Source of the DNA: a virus
Length of the DNA: 64,000 nt
Direction: 5' to 3' (one strand)
IMG/VR virus record: IMGVR_UViG_3300049927_000072
Coordinates: 1 to 64,000 of that record
How positions within the stretch are numbered: position 1 is the first letter of the stretch; the number at the start of each line of letters is the position of its first letter. The position numbers and the translations under genes are program-made. The notes beneath the pieces are model-generated. The model was not told where the DNA came from. It was given only the letters and a program-made list of their open reading frames with translations, and ran no database searches. Shown in pieces: positions 23,366 to 31,112 of this stretch.

Positions 23366-23824
23366 ATGGGCACGCGATCTCTGACAATCATTATGCACAA
23401 TAATGACGAGCTTTGCCGCATCTACCGGCAGAATGACGGATACCCATCCGGCCATGGGTACGAACTCGCCGAACTTTGCGACCGATTGATTGTCAACGGC
23501 TATAGCGGCTCAATGACGAGTGCCGCAGGCAAGAGCTATCCGCGTGAGCAGCAAGCCAACGGCATGGGTTGTCTCGCCGCATCCGTCATTGCCGGACTGA
23601 AGGATGGCATCGGCGGCACCTATATCGAAAGGACCGGCGGCGAGATCAATGATTGGTGCGAGTACATCTACATCGTGCGCGGGAAAGAGGGCGACATCCC
23701 GACTATCGAGTGCACGACGCAGACCGGCCCGTGGCCGTTCAACGCCCAAGAGATCAGCAAGCACATTTTCACACTGCCCGCCGATCAGGTAGTCGAGTAC
23801 GTCAAAAAAATCGGAGCTTTGTGA
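23366..23824 (+). CDS. Conserved phage protein (152 aa), MGTRSLT family
   Basis: MGTRSLTIIMHNNDELCRIYRQ and NDGYPSGHGYELAEL are signatures of a phage and bacterial family ('MGTRSLt.v.dd..e...mYRQfDGYPsGHG.eLa'). Ribosome-binding site TAGGAG. C-terminal ITKHIF-like region ends with VVEYVKKIGAL. Function is not established, though it is frequent in accessory regions. Confidence 0.8.
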   Translation: MGTRSLTIIMHNNDELCRIYRQNDGYPSGHGYELAELCDRLIVNGYSGSMTSAAGKSYPREQQANGMGCLAASVIAGLKDGIGGTYIERTGGEINDWCEYIYIVRGKEGDIPTIECTTQTGPWPFNAQEISKHIFTLPADQVVEYVKKIGAL

Positions 23825-23995
23825 ATGATAGCTCCCCGGTGGATGACAATTCCACGATGGAAAGAATATCTCAAGCTGCTCACACTTAACGTGGCGATTG
23901 GTGTGGCGGCTGTCATTGTTGCCCCATGGGTCGGGGTGTTGATAAACCGATACTGGGAATGGGTGTACTGGCTATTTGACCGGGGGCACGTATGA
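23825..23995 (+). CDS. 56-aa single-pass membrane protein
   Basis: MIAPRWMTIPRWKEYLKLLTLNV, then a hydrophobic AIGVAAVIVAPWVGVLI, ending in aromatic WEWVYWLFDRGHV. The ATG follows the stop codon immediately. Unknown. Confidence 0.6.
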   Translation: MIAPRWMTIPRWKEYLKLLTLNVAIGVAAVIVAPWVGVLINRYWEWVYWLFDRGHV

Positions 23996-24141
23996 CGCTG
24001 TACGACTACGTGAGATACCACATCGAGCGCCAGTACCGGCCGCGGTCGAATATTAAGCAAGCAAATGATGATCGCATAAACGAGATGTCCGATGTCAAAC
24101 TATTACAATGGATCAGCGATTATCTGGATCGGAGCGAGTAA
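23992..24141 (+). CDS. 49-aa basic/amphipathic small protein
   Basis: MTLYDYVRYHIERQYRPRSNI, ATGA overlap with the preceding gene. Helical. Unknown. Confidence 0.5.
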   Translation: MTLYDYVRYHIERQYRPRSNIKQANDDRINEMSDVKLLQWISDYLDRSE

Positions 24142-24142
24142 C

Positions 24143-24376
24143 ATGCTGACGCACGAAGCGGCCATCATACACCTGACAAAGCTTCGCAACATCTCCGCCG
24201 AAGCGGCGAAGGCTGCGCAGCGGCATAACAGGCGGCGACGATTTACTCAACGTCGTGAGGCGATGGCCGTCGTGAGTTACTTGCGCGATGTCGAAGCTCT
24301 TGACTTCGCGATTGCGGAGTTGACCGATTGGTGGCTGACGGCGGACCCGGAGGCAAGAAAGGCTGCGAGGAAATAA
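24143..24376 (+). CDS. Small hypothetical protein (77 aa)
   Basis: MLTHEAAIIHLTKLRNISAEAAK, helical with RRRRFTQRREAM basic patch. One base after the previous TAA. Unknown. Confidence 0.55.
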   Translation: MLTHEAAIIHLTKLRNISAEAAKAAQRHNRRRRFTQRREAMAVVSYLRDVEALDFAIAELTDWWLTADPEARKAARK

Positions 24377-24585
24377 TGGCGACAACTTACACACTGAACG
24401 AGGCCGTCGGCCGCGCCATCGAGCGCGCTCGACAGGATGTCGACAGCTACTGCGTATTTCGCAATCGCGAGAGAGATTGCATCGTACGCCATGCTTGGGC
24501 TACTCCGCCGCGCGGTGATTTCGAACGCGTCTGCACCGCGTCATGCAGCGACACGACTAGCACGGTCGTAGTGAGGTTTTCGTGA
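24376..24585 (+). CDS. Small hypothetical protein (69 aa)
   Basis: MATTYTLNEAVGRAIERARQDVDS, with several Cys (RDCIVRH, RVCTASCSD). TAATG junction with the previous gene. Unknown. Confidence 0.55.
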   Translation: MATTYTLNEAVGRAIERARQDVDSYCVFRNRERDCIVRHAWATPPRGDFERVCTASCSDTTSTVVVRFS

Positions 24586-24806
24586 ACAGTAGCCCGGCCC
24601 GATATCAGTTCAAAGCAGTCAAGGCGTCGCCGCACGGTGGTCAAGAGGCGTTCTACGCTCAGGTGCGGCGCAATGACTGGGCCGACGGCTACTGGCTCAC
24701 GATTGCCAACCGCTTCGGAAATAAAATCTCATACATGACGCGCGAGTACGCTATCGCCGCCGCGGAATATTGGGCCGTGCAGCATGGGATGAATGTCAAT
24801 GAATAG
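24582..24806 (+). CDS. Small hypothetical protein (74 aa)
   Basis: GTG start overlapping the previous stop. MNSSPARYQFKAVKAS and DWADGYWLTIANRF recall small phage proteins with a basic N-terminus. Unknown. Confidence 0.55.
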   Translation: MNSSPARYQFKAVKASPHGGQEAFYAQVRRNDWADGYWLTIANRFGNKISYMTREYAIAAAEYWAVQHGMNVNE

Positions 24807-25026
24807 GCGCGCCTTCCTGCTCGGATCGGCCGCGGTGCTTACCGCCGCGGCAATCCCTGCGGCGATCCCTGCAAGCAATCTCGGCATCCTTGGTGGCGAG
24901 GCCCTCAGCATCGCTGTGGATTTGTCCGGGCCGGTTTGGTATGCGAAGAATGGCGGCCCGTGGATGCTTCTCGAAGAAGTGGTCCCTACAGGAAAAAGGT
25001 ATTTCGAAGGGAAGGTAACCCAATGA
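24793..25026 (+). CDS. Tat-signal exported small protein (77 aa)
   Basis: MSMNRRAFLLGSAAVLTAAAIPAA is a twin-arginine signal (N-R-R-A-F-L-L with a hydrophobic stretch and Ala-rich cleavage region). A second ATG at 24799 is possible. The mature part (VDLSGPVWYAKNGGPWMLL) is short. A phage gene with a Tat signal implies a folded or envelope-located product. Confidence 0.7.
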   Translation: MSMNRRAFLLGSAAVLTAAAIPAAIPASNLGILGGEALSIAVDLSGPVWYAKNGGPWMLLEEVVPTGKRYFEGKVTQ

Positions 25027-25247
25027 GCAGCCTGTACATCATCATCCGACAAGCGCCGATGTCATGCGACAACGGCGAAGACTGGCCTGCAATGTTCGCG
25101 GTATGGGAACGGCCGCACAATGGTCGCGGCGGGGTCAAGGTCAGTCAACACGCAACCGAAGACGCAGCGCTCGAAGCGAAGGCGCGGTACGAGATCGGCG
25201 ACATGCGGCAACACCGCAATGGTCAGAAGGTCGGCATAGCTAAATGA
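25023..25247 (+). CDS. Small hypothetical protein (74 aa)
   Basis: MSSLYIIIRQAPMSCDNGEDWPAMF, ATGA overlap. Ends basic. Contains an 'AVWERP' strand. Unknown. Confidence 0.6.
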   Translation: MSSLYIIIRQAPMSCDNGEDWPAMFAVWERPHNGRGGVKVSQHATEDAALEAKARYEIGDMRQHRNGQKVGIAK

Positions 25248-25420
25248 CAAACGCGCTCAAGTCGAAAGACGACGTGTTTATCGGCTTGTCTCTGTACGAA
25301 CGTCTCTATCTCGTGAGCGTGCTCGGCTCATGGAAAAAGAACTTCTCGCCGCACGGCGCGCAATGGGAAGCCGAGATGTGCGATGCGCTGATTGCGAAGT
25401 TCACGCCCACAGGGAAATAA
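25244..25420 (+). CDS. 58-aa small protein
   Basis: MTNALKSKDDVFIGLSLYERLYL, helical, ending KFTPTGK. ATGA-type coupling to the previous gene. Unknown. Confidence 0.5.
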   Translation: MTNALKSKDDVFIGLSLYERLYLVSVLGSWKKNFSPHGAQWEAEMCDALIAKFTPTGK

Positions 25421-25425
25421 GTCCT

Positions 25426-25509
25426 ATGCTGAAAATTTTAATCGCGCTTCGCGCAGCTATTAACGATGTATCCCCAGATGCCTTGACAGACCGCGGACAG
25501 GCAAGTTAG
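25426..25509 (+). CDS. Possible 27-aa peptide gene
   Basis: MLKILIALRAAINDVSPDAL, with AGGGAA nearby upstream. Too short to be certain; could be by chance. Confidence 0.3.
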   Translation: MLKILIALRAAINDVSPDALTDRGQAS

Positions 25510-25519
25510 ACGAGCAAGC

Positions 25520-25786
25520 ATGAAAAACCGGGGGGCAGAACGCTACGACGATTACGGGCACCCGCGCCCTATTGATCCGGTCCGGCTCCGCCGTCCGCTC
25601 GGAAAATTTCTTCGCATCCTCACGCTATGCGCCGCCCTTGCCTTCGTGCTCGCTGTTCTCGTCCGCTGCGAGACGGTCGAATGCAATAAGCGCACGCAGT
25701 GGTGTCCGGCTGATCCGCGCGCCGAAGTGCCAGCGCCTGACAAGTTTTTTGTCGGGCCATCATCAACCCCAAAGAGGTTCAAATGA
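25520..25786 (+). CDS. Membrane-anchored small protein (88 aa)
   Basis: MKNRGAERYDDYGHPRPIDP, then a transmembrane segment ILTLCAALAFVLAVLVRCETV and a short Cys-containing external tail (CNKRTQWCPADPR). Unknown. Confidence 0.6.
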   Translation: MKNRGAERYDDYGHPRPIDPVRLRRPLGKFLRILTLCAALAFVLAVLVRCETVECNKRTQWCPADPRAEVPAPDKFFVGPSSTPKRFK

Positions 25787-26112
25787 AACGACGCGGCCGG
25801 AAAAAGCGCCACTACAAGACGCGCACCAAGCTTGAAAAACCTTTCTGCGTAATTGCGGCAACCTCGGTCAACCGCTCGTGGTTCGAAACTGAAGCGGAAG
25901 CTATCGAGCACGCAAGCACGCTTCATAAAGGAAGCGCGAAATTGGAATGGTTGACCCGCCACTACGGCGGCAAAGAGAACATTCCCCCGTGGACAATGGA
26001 TAAACTAAAACGGGATGCAGACGGGCCGCAGCCGACTTTTGCAGTCGTGCGCGTTACGGCAAAGGTTGGGTCGCCACCTGCGCCGCCGCGCTTGGTCACG
26101 TTATATAAATGA
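25783..26112 (+). CDS. Basic hypothetical protein (109 aa)
   Basis: MKRRGRKKRHYKTRTKLEKPF start is very basic, then WFETEAEAIEHASTLHKGS. ATGA overlap upstream. Possible nucleic-acid binding. Confidence 0.6.
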   Translation: MKRRGRKKRHYKTRTKLEKPFCVIAATSVNRSWFETEAEAIEHASTLHKGSAKLEWLTRHYGGKENIPPWTMDKLKRDADGPQPTFAVVRVTAKVGSPPAPPRLVTLYK

Positions 26113-26273
26113 GCACGGGTCTCCCATACGTCGTGGTCTGGACCGAGATCGGTGACGACTGCACTCACGTGCGGCACATCAAAGTCTCGACCGAAAAGGC
26201 AGCGAAGAGGATCGCGAAACTATTGCTCGCCAAGGACCACGAAGGCTTTGTGGAGGTTGTCAGTGACAACTAG
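26109..26273 (+). CDS. 54-aa small protein
   Basis: MSTGLPYVVVWTEIGDDCTHVR, helical basic middle (KAAKRIAKLLLAKDHEGF). Overlaps neighbours. Unknown. Confidence 0.5.
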   Translation: MSTGLPYVVVWTEIGDDCTHVRHIKVSTEKAAKRIAKLLLAKDHEGFVEVVSDN

Positions 26274-26523
26274 ACGGAAGATCAGCACATCACCTGCACT
26301 GGGCGCGCCGTACTGCGGTATGCGAATGCACGTGAGTGACGAAGAGCGCGCGGTCTACATGGAGAAAAACGGCTGGCCGTGTTCAAGCCGCGGTAACCTA
26401 AAAACAATTCCCGACTTGAGTATTCCTGAGTTGCGCGCTATTGCTGGCCTGTACGCAAAAGTTCTCGCAGACGAAGCGCAGAATATTTATCAACTCGAAA
26501 GGGCAGTCCGTGAGCGCGTCTAG
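26263..26523 (+). CDS. Hypothetical protein (86 aa)
   Basis: GTG start at 26263; MTTRRKISTSPALGAPYCGMR. Contains HVSDEERAVYMEKNGWP, then IPDLSIPELRAIAGLYAKVLADEAQN, a helical tail. Unknown. Confidence 0.55.
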   Translation: MTTRRKISTSPALGAPYCGMRMHVSDEERAVYMEKNGWPCSSRGNLKTIPDLSIPELRAIAGLYAKVLADEAQNIYQLERAVRERV

Positions 26524-26710
26524 GCCAACAAAGCAGGAAAGCATTCATCCGCGCGCGTACCGCGGCGACGGTGTCAAGAAAAACACGTGCGCCTCGAAAA
26601 ATAAAGGCGTGACCGCTCGGAAAATTGCTGCGCTCGAAAAGCACCTTGAAGTTCACCCGACGGACAGGCATTCGCAATCGCATGTTCAGGCGCTGAGGGG
26701 CGCGTTGTAA
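26510..26710 (+). CDS. Small basic protein (66 aa)
   Basis: GTG start at 26510 (VSASRPTKQESIHPRAY). HPTDRHSQSHVQALRG at the C-terminus is a motif of short phage proteins with unknown role. Strongly basic and probably DNA-binding. Confidence 0.6.
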   Translation: MSASRPTKQESIHPRAYRGDGVKKNTCASKNKGVTARKIAALEKHLEVHPTDRHSQSHVQALRGAL

Positions 26711-26802
26711 TGGGTGCGCTATGGTGGTTCGAAACTATTTTGATATTCGCGCTGTTCGCATCGTACCTGACTAGCCTCGCTCTGCAACTCGGCTGGATAT
26801 GA
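26710..26802 (+). CDS. 30-aa membrane peptide
   Basis: MGALWWFETILIFALFASYLT, a single hydrophobic helix. TAATG with the previous stop. Unknown. Confidence 0.45.
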   Translation: MGALWWFETILIFALFASYLTSLALQLGWI

Positions 26803-26900
26803 AACGCTCGGCGATCAAAAAAGATTTGAGGTCACCGAAGTACCGGCAGCGCGTCGTGCGAAATAAGAAACGGTACACGAGGAAGGGAAAGCAAAGATGA
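26799..26900 (+). CDS. 33-aa basic peptide
   Basis: MKRSAIKKDLRSPKYRQRVV, nearly half Lys and Arg. ATGA overlaps at both ends. The C-terminus resembles small phage peptides with 'SPKYRqRVVkdKkrY..K'. Confidence 0.5.
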   Translation: MKRSAIKKDLRSPKYRQRVVRNKKRYTRKGKQR

Positions 26901-27052
26901 CGTACTCTGCACGCGATAATCAGGTTTTCGCTCTCGATGAATTGTTCTTGACAGTGCACGAGACCGAACCAAATCGCATGGGCCTCATAACCGTCCGCGA
27001 GCAGGCTGCGCTCGTCGCAGATGTCTTGAACGGCACACCGCATGCCGAATAG
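26897..27052 (+). CDS. 51-aa small protein
   Basis: MTYSARDNQVFALDELFLTVH, ATGA overlap. Unknown. Confidence 0.5.
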   Translation: MTYSARDNQVFALDELFLTVHETEPNRMGLITVREQAALVADVLNGTPHAE

Positions 27053-27224
27053 AGGCAATCACGTTCCGCGCGAAAGCAAGAGCAAATGCGTGCGCAACCT
27101 GACCACGGGCGACGTTCGGCGCGTCACGAACGCAGAGGCTGATCAGCTAACTCAAGACGGTTGGAATTTCGTGCCCAAGAGCGCGTGGCGCGCCGATATT
27201 CGCAAACCAGTTGTAGAGGCTTAA
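27042..27224 (+). CDS. Small basic protein (60 aa)
   Basis: MPNRGNHVPRESKSKCVRNLTTGDVRR (partial), containing VTNAEADQLTQDGWNFVPKSAWR, similar to small phage proteins with 'l.tGev.rv...eA..lv..G'. Unknown. Confidence 0.6.
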   Translation: MPNRGNHVPRESKSKCVRNLTTGDVRRVTNAEADQLTQDGWNFVPKSAWRADIRKPVVEA

Positions 27225-27226
27225 AA

Positions 27227-27439
27227 ATGGCGCAAAATAAAATTCCTACGAGCGCAGTGAGCATGTCGTGCGAGAAACTTCTCGCCTGTGCCAAAGCCGC
27301 AAAAGCTGCTTTGATCGATGAAATCAACGCTGGCAATCGAGACTGGGCAAAGCTGCAAATGCTGCTAGACGCTTATTCAGACTATCAGACCGGGGCCGAT
27401 GCGCTCGGTTACGGCGGATCAATCGAAAACCACGCTTAA
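27227..27439 (+). CDS. Small helical protein (70 aa)
   Basis: MAQNKIPTSAVSMSCEKLLAC then helical LQMLLDAYSDYQTGADAL. Start two bases after the previous TAA. Unknown. Confidence 0.55.
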   Translation: MAQNKIPTSAVSMSCEKLLACAKAAKAALIDEINAGNRDWAKLQMLLDAYSDYQTGADALGYGGSIENHA

Positions 27440-27469
27440 ACTCTTACCAAAATTTGAACCGGGGGGTTC

Positions 27470-27910
27470 ATGGACAATAATATTCTCGGGCCCGGCGATT
27501 GCGATTTTTCGCGCGTGCTGGCGACGGTCTACGGCCGCTCAATCTATCTAGGCGAGCACAACGGCATCGCGATATTCACACGCGTGAGCGTAGAGGATTA
27601 CGAGTGGGCCTGTCAGTGGCGCTGGCGGTTCACGATGGATAAGCGCAAAAAGAAATACTACGCGACACGTAACACCCGCATCCGTTCCGAACACCGGCAA
27701 GTCACGCTCTTCCTGCACAAAGAAATTCTGATAGATCGTATGCACGCTGGACAGCCTTCCTACGAGCATCACATCGGGGATCACGGCGACGGCGACAGTC
27801 TCAACAATGTCCGGACAAATCTGTCATGGGCAACCGCGTCCGACAATTGCAAATCGGCCAAGAGCCGCGCCGCGCAATGCCCGGTGACGAAGAGGTTCAT
27901 CGCAGCATGA
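27470..27910 (+). CDS. HNH endonuclease
   Basis: 146 aa behind GGGGGGTTC. C-terminal HNH core HHIGDHGDGDSLNNVRTNL followed by WATASDN, with the preceding basic region KKKYYATRNTRIRS and a short helix. The pattern is of free-standing HNH nucleases of the AP2/homing kind (I-HmuI-like; NVR-x-NL). It could be a selfish homing gene; no interrupted gene next to it was seen. Confidence 0.85.
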   Translation: MDNNILGPGDCDFSRVLATVYGRSIYLGEHNGIAIFTRVSVEDYEWACQWRWRFTMDKRKKKYYATRNTRIRSEHRQVTLFLHKEILIDRMHAGQPSYEHHIGDHGDGDSLNNVRTNLSWATASDNCKSAKSRAAQCPVTKRFIAA

Positions 27911-28326
27911 CGCACCCCAGTTTTATCCGAGTGCTCGCCCGCGCCGACGCTGCTATGGAAGCGCGCGTCCAAACGCCAGAGTGTCAAATCGTTCCCCCGC
28001 TGCGTGAGATCGTGCATGCCGCGCAACTTGCGGTGATCGGCTCCGGCGATACGTCGCAGGCTCTGATCGACGAGAGCGAAAAGCTCGGATGGTGGATGTC
28101 AGCTGCGCTTGATGATAAAAATGTCTGCGCCGAAATGAAATCCAACATCAACGCATGGTTTGTCGCGCTCGAAAATTTTAACAACGTGAGGCGCATTGCA
28201 GCCGCGCTGCCGAAAGCATACGCGCAGGTCTATGCGGAGATGCCGTTCGAAGTGAAACCGACTACCAAACGCAACAGCAAACGGGGGGTACCCAATGCTA
28301 AACGTAGGAAGAAGCGGAAAGCGTAA
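27907..28326 (+). CDS. Helical hypothetical protein (139 aa)
   Basis: ATG 27907 overlaps the HNH stop as ATGA. MTHPSFIRVLARADAAM, helical body, strongly basic C-terminus (TTKRNSKRG...AKRRKKRKA). Could bind nucleic acid. Unknown. Confidence 0.55.
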   Translation: MTHPSFIRVLARADAAMEARVQTPECQIVPPLREIVHAAQLAVIGSGDTSQALIDESEKLGWWMSAALDDKNVCAEMKSNINAWFVALENFNNVRRIAAALPKAYAQVYAEMPFEVKPTTKRNSKRGVPNAKRRKKRKA

Positions 28327-28807
28327 GCCTACCTCGCTCTCGCGAGCGGTTTTCTATCTCGTCGTTCTTGCGATCCTGATAATCTTCGCTCAAATATTCG
28401 GCTCTAAGGCGCACGCCAGCCCGCGCTCGATGCAAGGCGTCGCCAATGTGGGGACGATTGCGCACCCGGCCGGGTGCCCGCGTAGCCTTTTCTGTGCGTG
28501 CGGTCTCGCGCAATACTGGGGCATCTGGCGTGCCGAATTGAACAAGGTGAGCAACTGGCCACACGAGTTCAGTCGCGCTAGTGGCCCGGGCGTCGGCGTC
28601 GCGGCCGTACGCATAGGTGGCGGCCATCATGATCACGTCATCGGTATCGTTGGCGGCTCGCCCGGCGCTTGGGAAGTCGTTGACTTCAACTCAGGCAAGG
28701 GACAGTCTCACCACTACACCGCCGCAGGCTTTCCCGGATATATTTTCCTCAACGTCAAAGGGCAGGGGTTCGCATCAAATGACAATTCACGCGCAAACAA
28801 TTATTGA
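28295..28807 (+). CDS. Bradyrhizobium-type exported Cys-rich protein
   Basis: 170 aa behind GGGGGGTACCC. A membrane-anchor or signal segment (AVFYLVVLAILIIFAQIF), then GCPRSLFCACGLAQYWG, APGVGVAAVRI-like 'GPGVGVAAVRIGGGHHDHVIGI', and VVDFNSGKG. This matches a secreted family I know from Bradyrhizobium and relatives ('GCPR.aFCgCGa...G', '.PGmvAVR..HV'). It is probably a papain-/CHAP-related fold with possible Cys-His activity, but activity is not known. It supports a Bradyrhizobiaceae-like host. Confidence 0.75.
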   Translation: MLNVGRSGKRKPTSLSRAVFYLVVLAILIIFAQIFGSKAHASPRSMQGVANVGTIAHPAGCPRSLFCACGLAQYWGIWRAELNKVSNWPHEFSRASGPGVGVAAVRIGGGHHDHVIGIVGGSPGAWEVVDFNSGKGQSHHYTAAGFPGYIFLNVKGQGFASNDNSRANNY

Positions 28808-29444
28808 TCGACAAGAAAGTCTCAAGCGTGAACTACTCGATGCGCCGCAATGCAGCTGGTCTGAAGCGGTCTTAAAAAACTACCGCTTCTACTTCACAGG
28901 CGTGCCGTGCGTACGCGGGCACATCTCGAAACGCAGCACATCGGACAAGGTGTGCGTGGAATGCAAACGAACTCGCAAGAACTACTACCAGCCTAAAAAG
29001 AAGACAGACCTGCCAGCCGCGATCCTGTGCGGCGTCGAAGTGCGGATCGGCGAGCTTCGCGAATACGCCCGGAGCGGCAGATTGCCGTTCCAAGTTTTAG
29101 AGAAATCCGGTCTATTGTCGCCGGGCCTCGATAGCGAGATCGCCGGATATTACATTCGGGAAGGGATGGATCATAAGACCGGGCGCGTCTCGTGGGGCAT
29201 ATTCCAGCGCAACTGCGGCACGCGCATTGCATCATTCCTGCCGGGCTTCCCGCGTGTGGTATCAAACGTGAAAGACCTATACGATGTCGCCTGCGAAAAC
29301 CGAAGAGAGAACATCGCCGGACGAGTTGAGAAATTATCTGCGCGACAATTACGGGACATGCTTGAGAGGCACGGCATGCACGTGTGCTCGACTAGGGTGG
29401 CTCGGGACGGCGTGCCCTCACTGGCAGCCACTGGAAGTTTCTAA
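28779..29444 (+). CDS. Hypothetical protein with Cys-His zinc motif
   Basis: 221 aa from ATG 28779 (MTIHAQTIIDRQESLKREL). PCVRGHISKRSTSDKVCVECKR (C..GH...C..C) is a zinc motif frequent in phage and HNH-linked proteins, followed by FQVLEKSGLLSPGLDSE. Overlaps the secreted gene's end by 29 bases. The last 50 residues overlap a second open frame. Function unknown. Confidence 0.6.
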   Translation: MTIHAQTIIDRQESLKRELLDAPQCSWSEAVLKNYRFYFTGVPCVRGHISKRSTSDKVCVECKRTRKNYYQPKKKTDLPAAILCGVEVRIGELREYARSGRLPFQVLEKSGLLSPGLDSEIAGYYIREGMDHKTGRVSWGIFQRNCGTRIASFLPGFPRVVSNVKDLYDVACENRRENIAGRVEKLSARQLRDMLERHGMHVCSTRVARDGVPSLAATGSF

Positions 29445-29472
29445 CTACGCAACTCAGAAAGGAAATGCAAAA

Positions 29473-29667
29473 ATGTTCGACACACCCCTCAAAGTGATGC
29501 TCTGGATTACGGTCGCGATACTTGCCCTCGCTTTCTTTTTCGGGCACGCCTCGGCACAGGTGATCGGGATCACTGATGCGAATGGCGGCACGACAATTGT
29601 AGTACCGCTCGGTTCGGCCGCGCCGCACATTATCGACGTGGAAGCGAAGCGCAAAGGGTGCGAGTAA
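29473..29667 (+). CDS. Exported small protein (64 aa)
   Basis: ATG 29473 behind AGAAAGGAAA. MFDTPLKVMLWITVAILALAF plus FFGHASAQ is a signal peptide. The mature part (VIGITDANGGTTIVVPLGS) is short. The frame is open upstream to 29284 without a stop, so a longer protein is possible. TAATG junction with rtcB. Confidence 0.6.
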   Translation: MFDTPLKVMLWITVAILALAFFFGHASAQVIGITDANGGTTIVVPLGSAAPHIIDVEAKRKGCE

Positions 29668-31031
29668 TGTCAGAGACCATGACCCGCCGCCCTGATCTGT
29701 ACCAAGTTCGCGCGCGTGAGATCGCGATAGAGAAAGGTCTCGACCCCGATGCGCGCGTCGGTGACGGGCGCGGCGCTCCGCAGTGGTGCTCATTCCGGCA
29801 AGCCGCTCGCGACGAGCACAGCGCACGCGAAGCGAAAGCAGCATCCGGGCAAATCGCAGCGATGCCCGCGTATCAAGCGCCTGAATACACGAACGCACCG
29901 TTGGCGATCTTCGGTGAGGACCACGACGAGAACACGATCCTGCAAATGAAGAATTGCATGTCAGTCGGCAATGTGGTCGGCGGGGTGATTTGCGCCGACG
30001 GTCATCTTGGCTACGCGCAGCCGGTCGGCGGAGTGATCGCCTATGATAAGCAAATCAGCATCTCAGGCGTCGGCTTCGATATCGGCTGCGGTAACATGGC
30101 CGTGAGGCTTGCCAGAAATTTCTTCGATATATCCAACGATGAAATTGGGATGTTTGCGCGCGATATCGCCAGCGAGATTTCGTTCGGTGTCGGCCGCATC
30201 AACGAAACGAAAGTTGAGCATGAATTGTTCGACGATGTTGAGGCGTGGCGCGCGAGTGGCATGGAAGACTACAAACCGAAAGCACGGGCGCAACTCGGCA
30301 CGGTTGGTTCAGGCAATCACTACGTGGACTTGATGCGCGACGAGCTAGGCTTTGTCTGGATCGGCGTGCACTTCGGATCACGCGGTCTCGGCCACACGAG
30401 TGCAACAAAATATCTCAAAGCGGCTGGCGGCAAAGATGGGATGCACGTGCCGCCCGCCGTGGTCGACGAGAGCAGTGAGATCGGCGTGCGGTACCTTGCG
30501 GCGATGGAACTTGCCGGGCGCTACGCTTATGCCGGGCGCGAGTGGGTCGTAGAACACGTGCGACAGATTGTCGGCGGCGAAGTTCTCGACAGCGTGCACA
30601 ATCATCACAACTACGCGTGGAGGGAATTGCACAACGGGCGCGAGCTTTGGGTCGTACGCAAAGGCGCAACGCCAGCATTTCCGGGACAGCGAGGATTTGT
30701 CGGTGGCAGCATGGGCGACGATGCTGTGATTATTGAAGGCGTCGAAAGCGATTGGTCACGTCGTGCGCTTTTCTCGACAGTGCACGGTGCGGGCCGTTTG
30801 TTCGGCCGCAAGGAAGCCAAGCGACGTTTCACTAAAGATGAAATGGATGGATGGCTACAGCGGCGCGGCGTGACGTTGGTTGGTGCTGATCTCGATGAAA
30901 GCCCGATGGCATATCGCCGCCTACCAGAAGTGCTCGCCGAACATTTAGATACGATCATCGTACGTCATGTGCTGCGGCCGTTCGCGGTCGTCATGGCGGG
31001 GGAAGGCGAGTTCGATCCATTTAAGGATTGA
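29667..31031 (+). CDS. rtcB: RtcB RNA ligase
   Basis: 454 aa. Canonical RtcB motifs in order: ADGHLGYAQPVGG (D111, H113), GFDIGCGN (Cys131), GTVGSGNHYVD (about 201), GVHFGSRG, HNHHNYAW (about 291-298), RKGATPAFPGQRGFVGGSMG and VHGAGR with the His353 to which GMP is attached. Conserved metal-binding Asp, Cys and His all appear intact. RtcB joins 2',3'-cyclic phosphate (or 3'-P) to 5'-OH RNA ends and repairs cut tRNAs. In a phage it could undo anticodon-nuclease defence; that is inference. No Archease partner seen. Confidence 0.95.
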   Translation: MSETMTRRPDLYQVRAREIAIEKGLDPDARVGDGRGAPQWCSFRQAARDEHSAREAKAASGQIAAMPAYQAPEYTNAPLAIFGEDHDENTILQMKNCMSVGNVVGGVICADGHLGYAQPVGGVIAYDKQISISGVGFDIGCGNMAVRLARNFFDISNDEIGMFARDIASEISFGVGRINETKVEHELFDDVEAWRASGMEDYKPKARAQLGTVGSGNHYVDLMRDELGFVWIGVHFGSRGLGHTSATKYLKAAGGKDGMHVPPAVVDESSEIGVRYLAAMELAGRYAYAGREWVVEHVRQIVGGEVLDSVHNHHNYAWRELHNGRELWVVRKGATPAFPGQRGFVGGSMGDDAVIIEGVESDWSRRALFSTVHGAGRLFGRKEAKRRFTKDEMDGWLQRRGVTLVGADLDESPMAYRRLPEVLAEHLDTIIVRHVLRPFAVVMAGEGEFDPFKD

Positions 31032-31054
31032 TTAACTCTGGCCGCAAGTTTGGC

Positions 31055-31082
31055 TTGATCGAACCTGCGGCTTTGCTATGGT
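31055..31082 (+). promoter_or_regulatory. Candidate promoter TTGATC-N16-TATGGT
   Basis: TTGATC (31055-31060), a 16-base spacer and TATGGT (31077-31082), 30 bases before the ATG at 31113. A weak inverted repeat GCCGCA/TGCGGC (31041-31071) overlaps it. Confidence 0.45.
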
Positions 31083-31112
31083 CACGGTGCAAATAAAAAC
31101 GGGAGACACAGA

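Noticed and set aside
28295-28807. Endolysin
   Set aside because: A CHAP-like role was considered because of Cys and His residues, but the membrane anchor and host-family resemblance fit an exported protein better.
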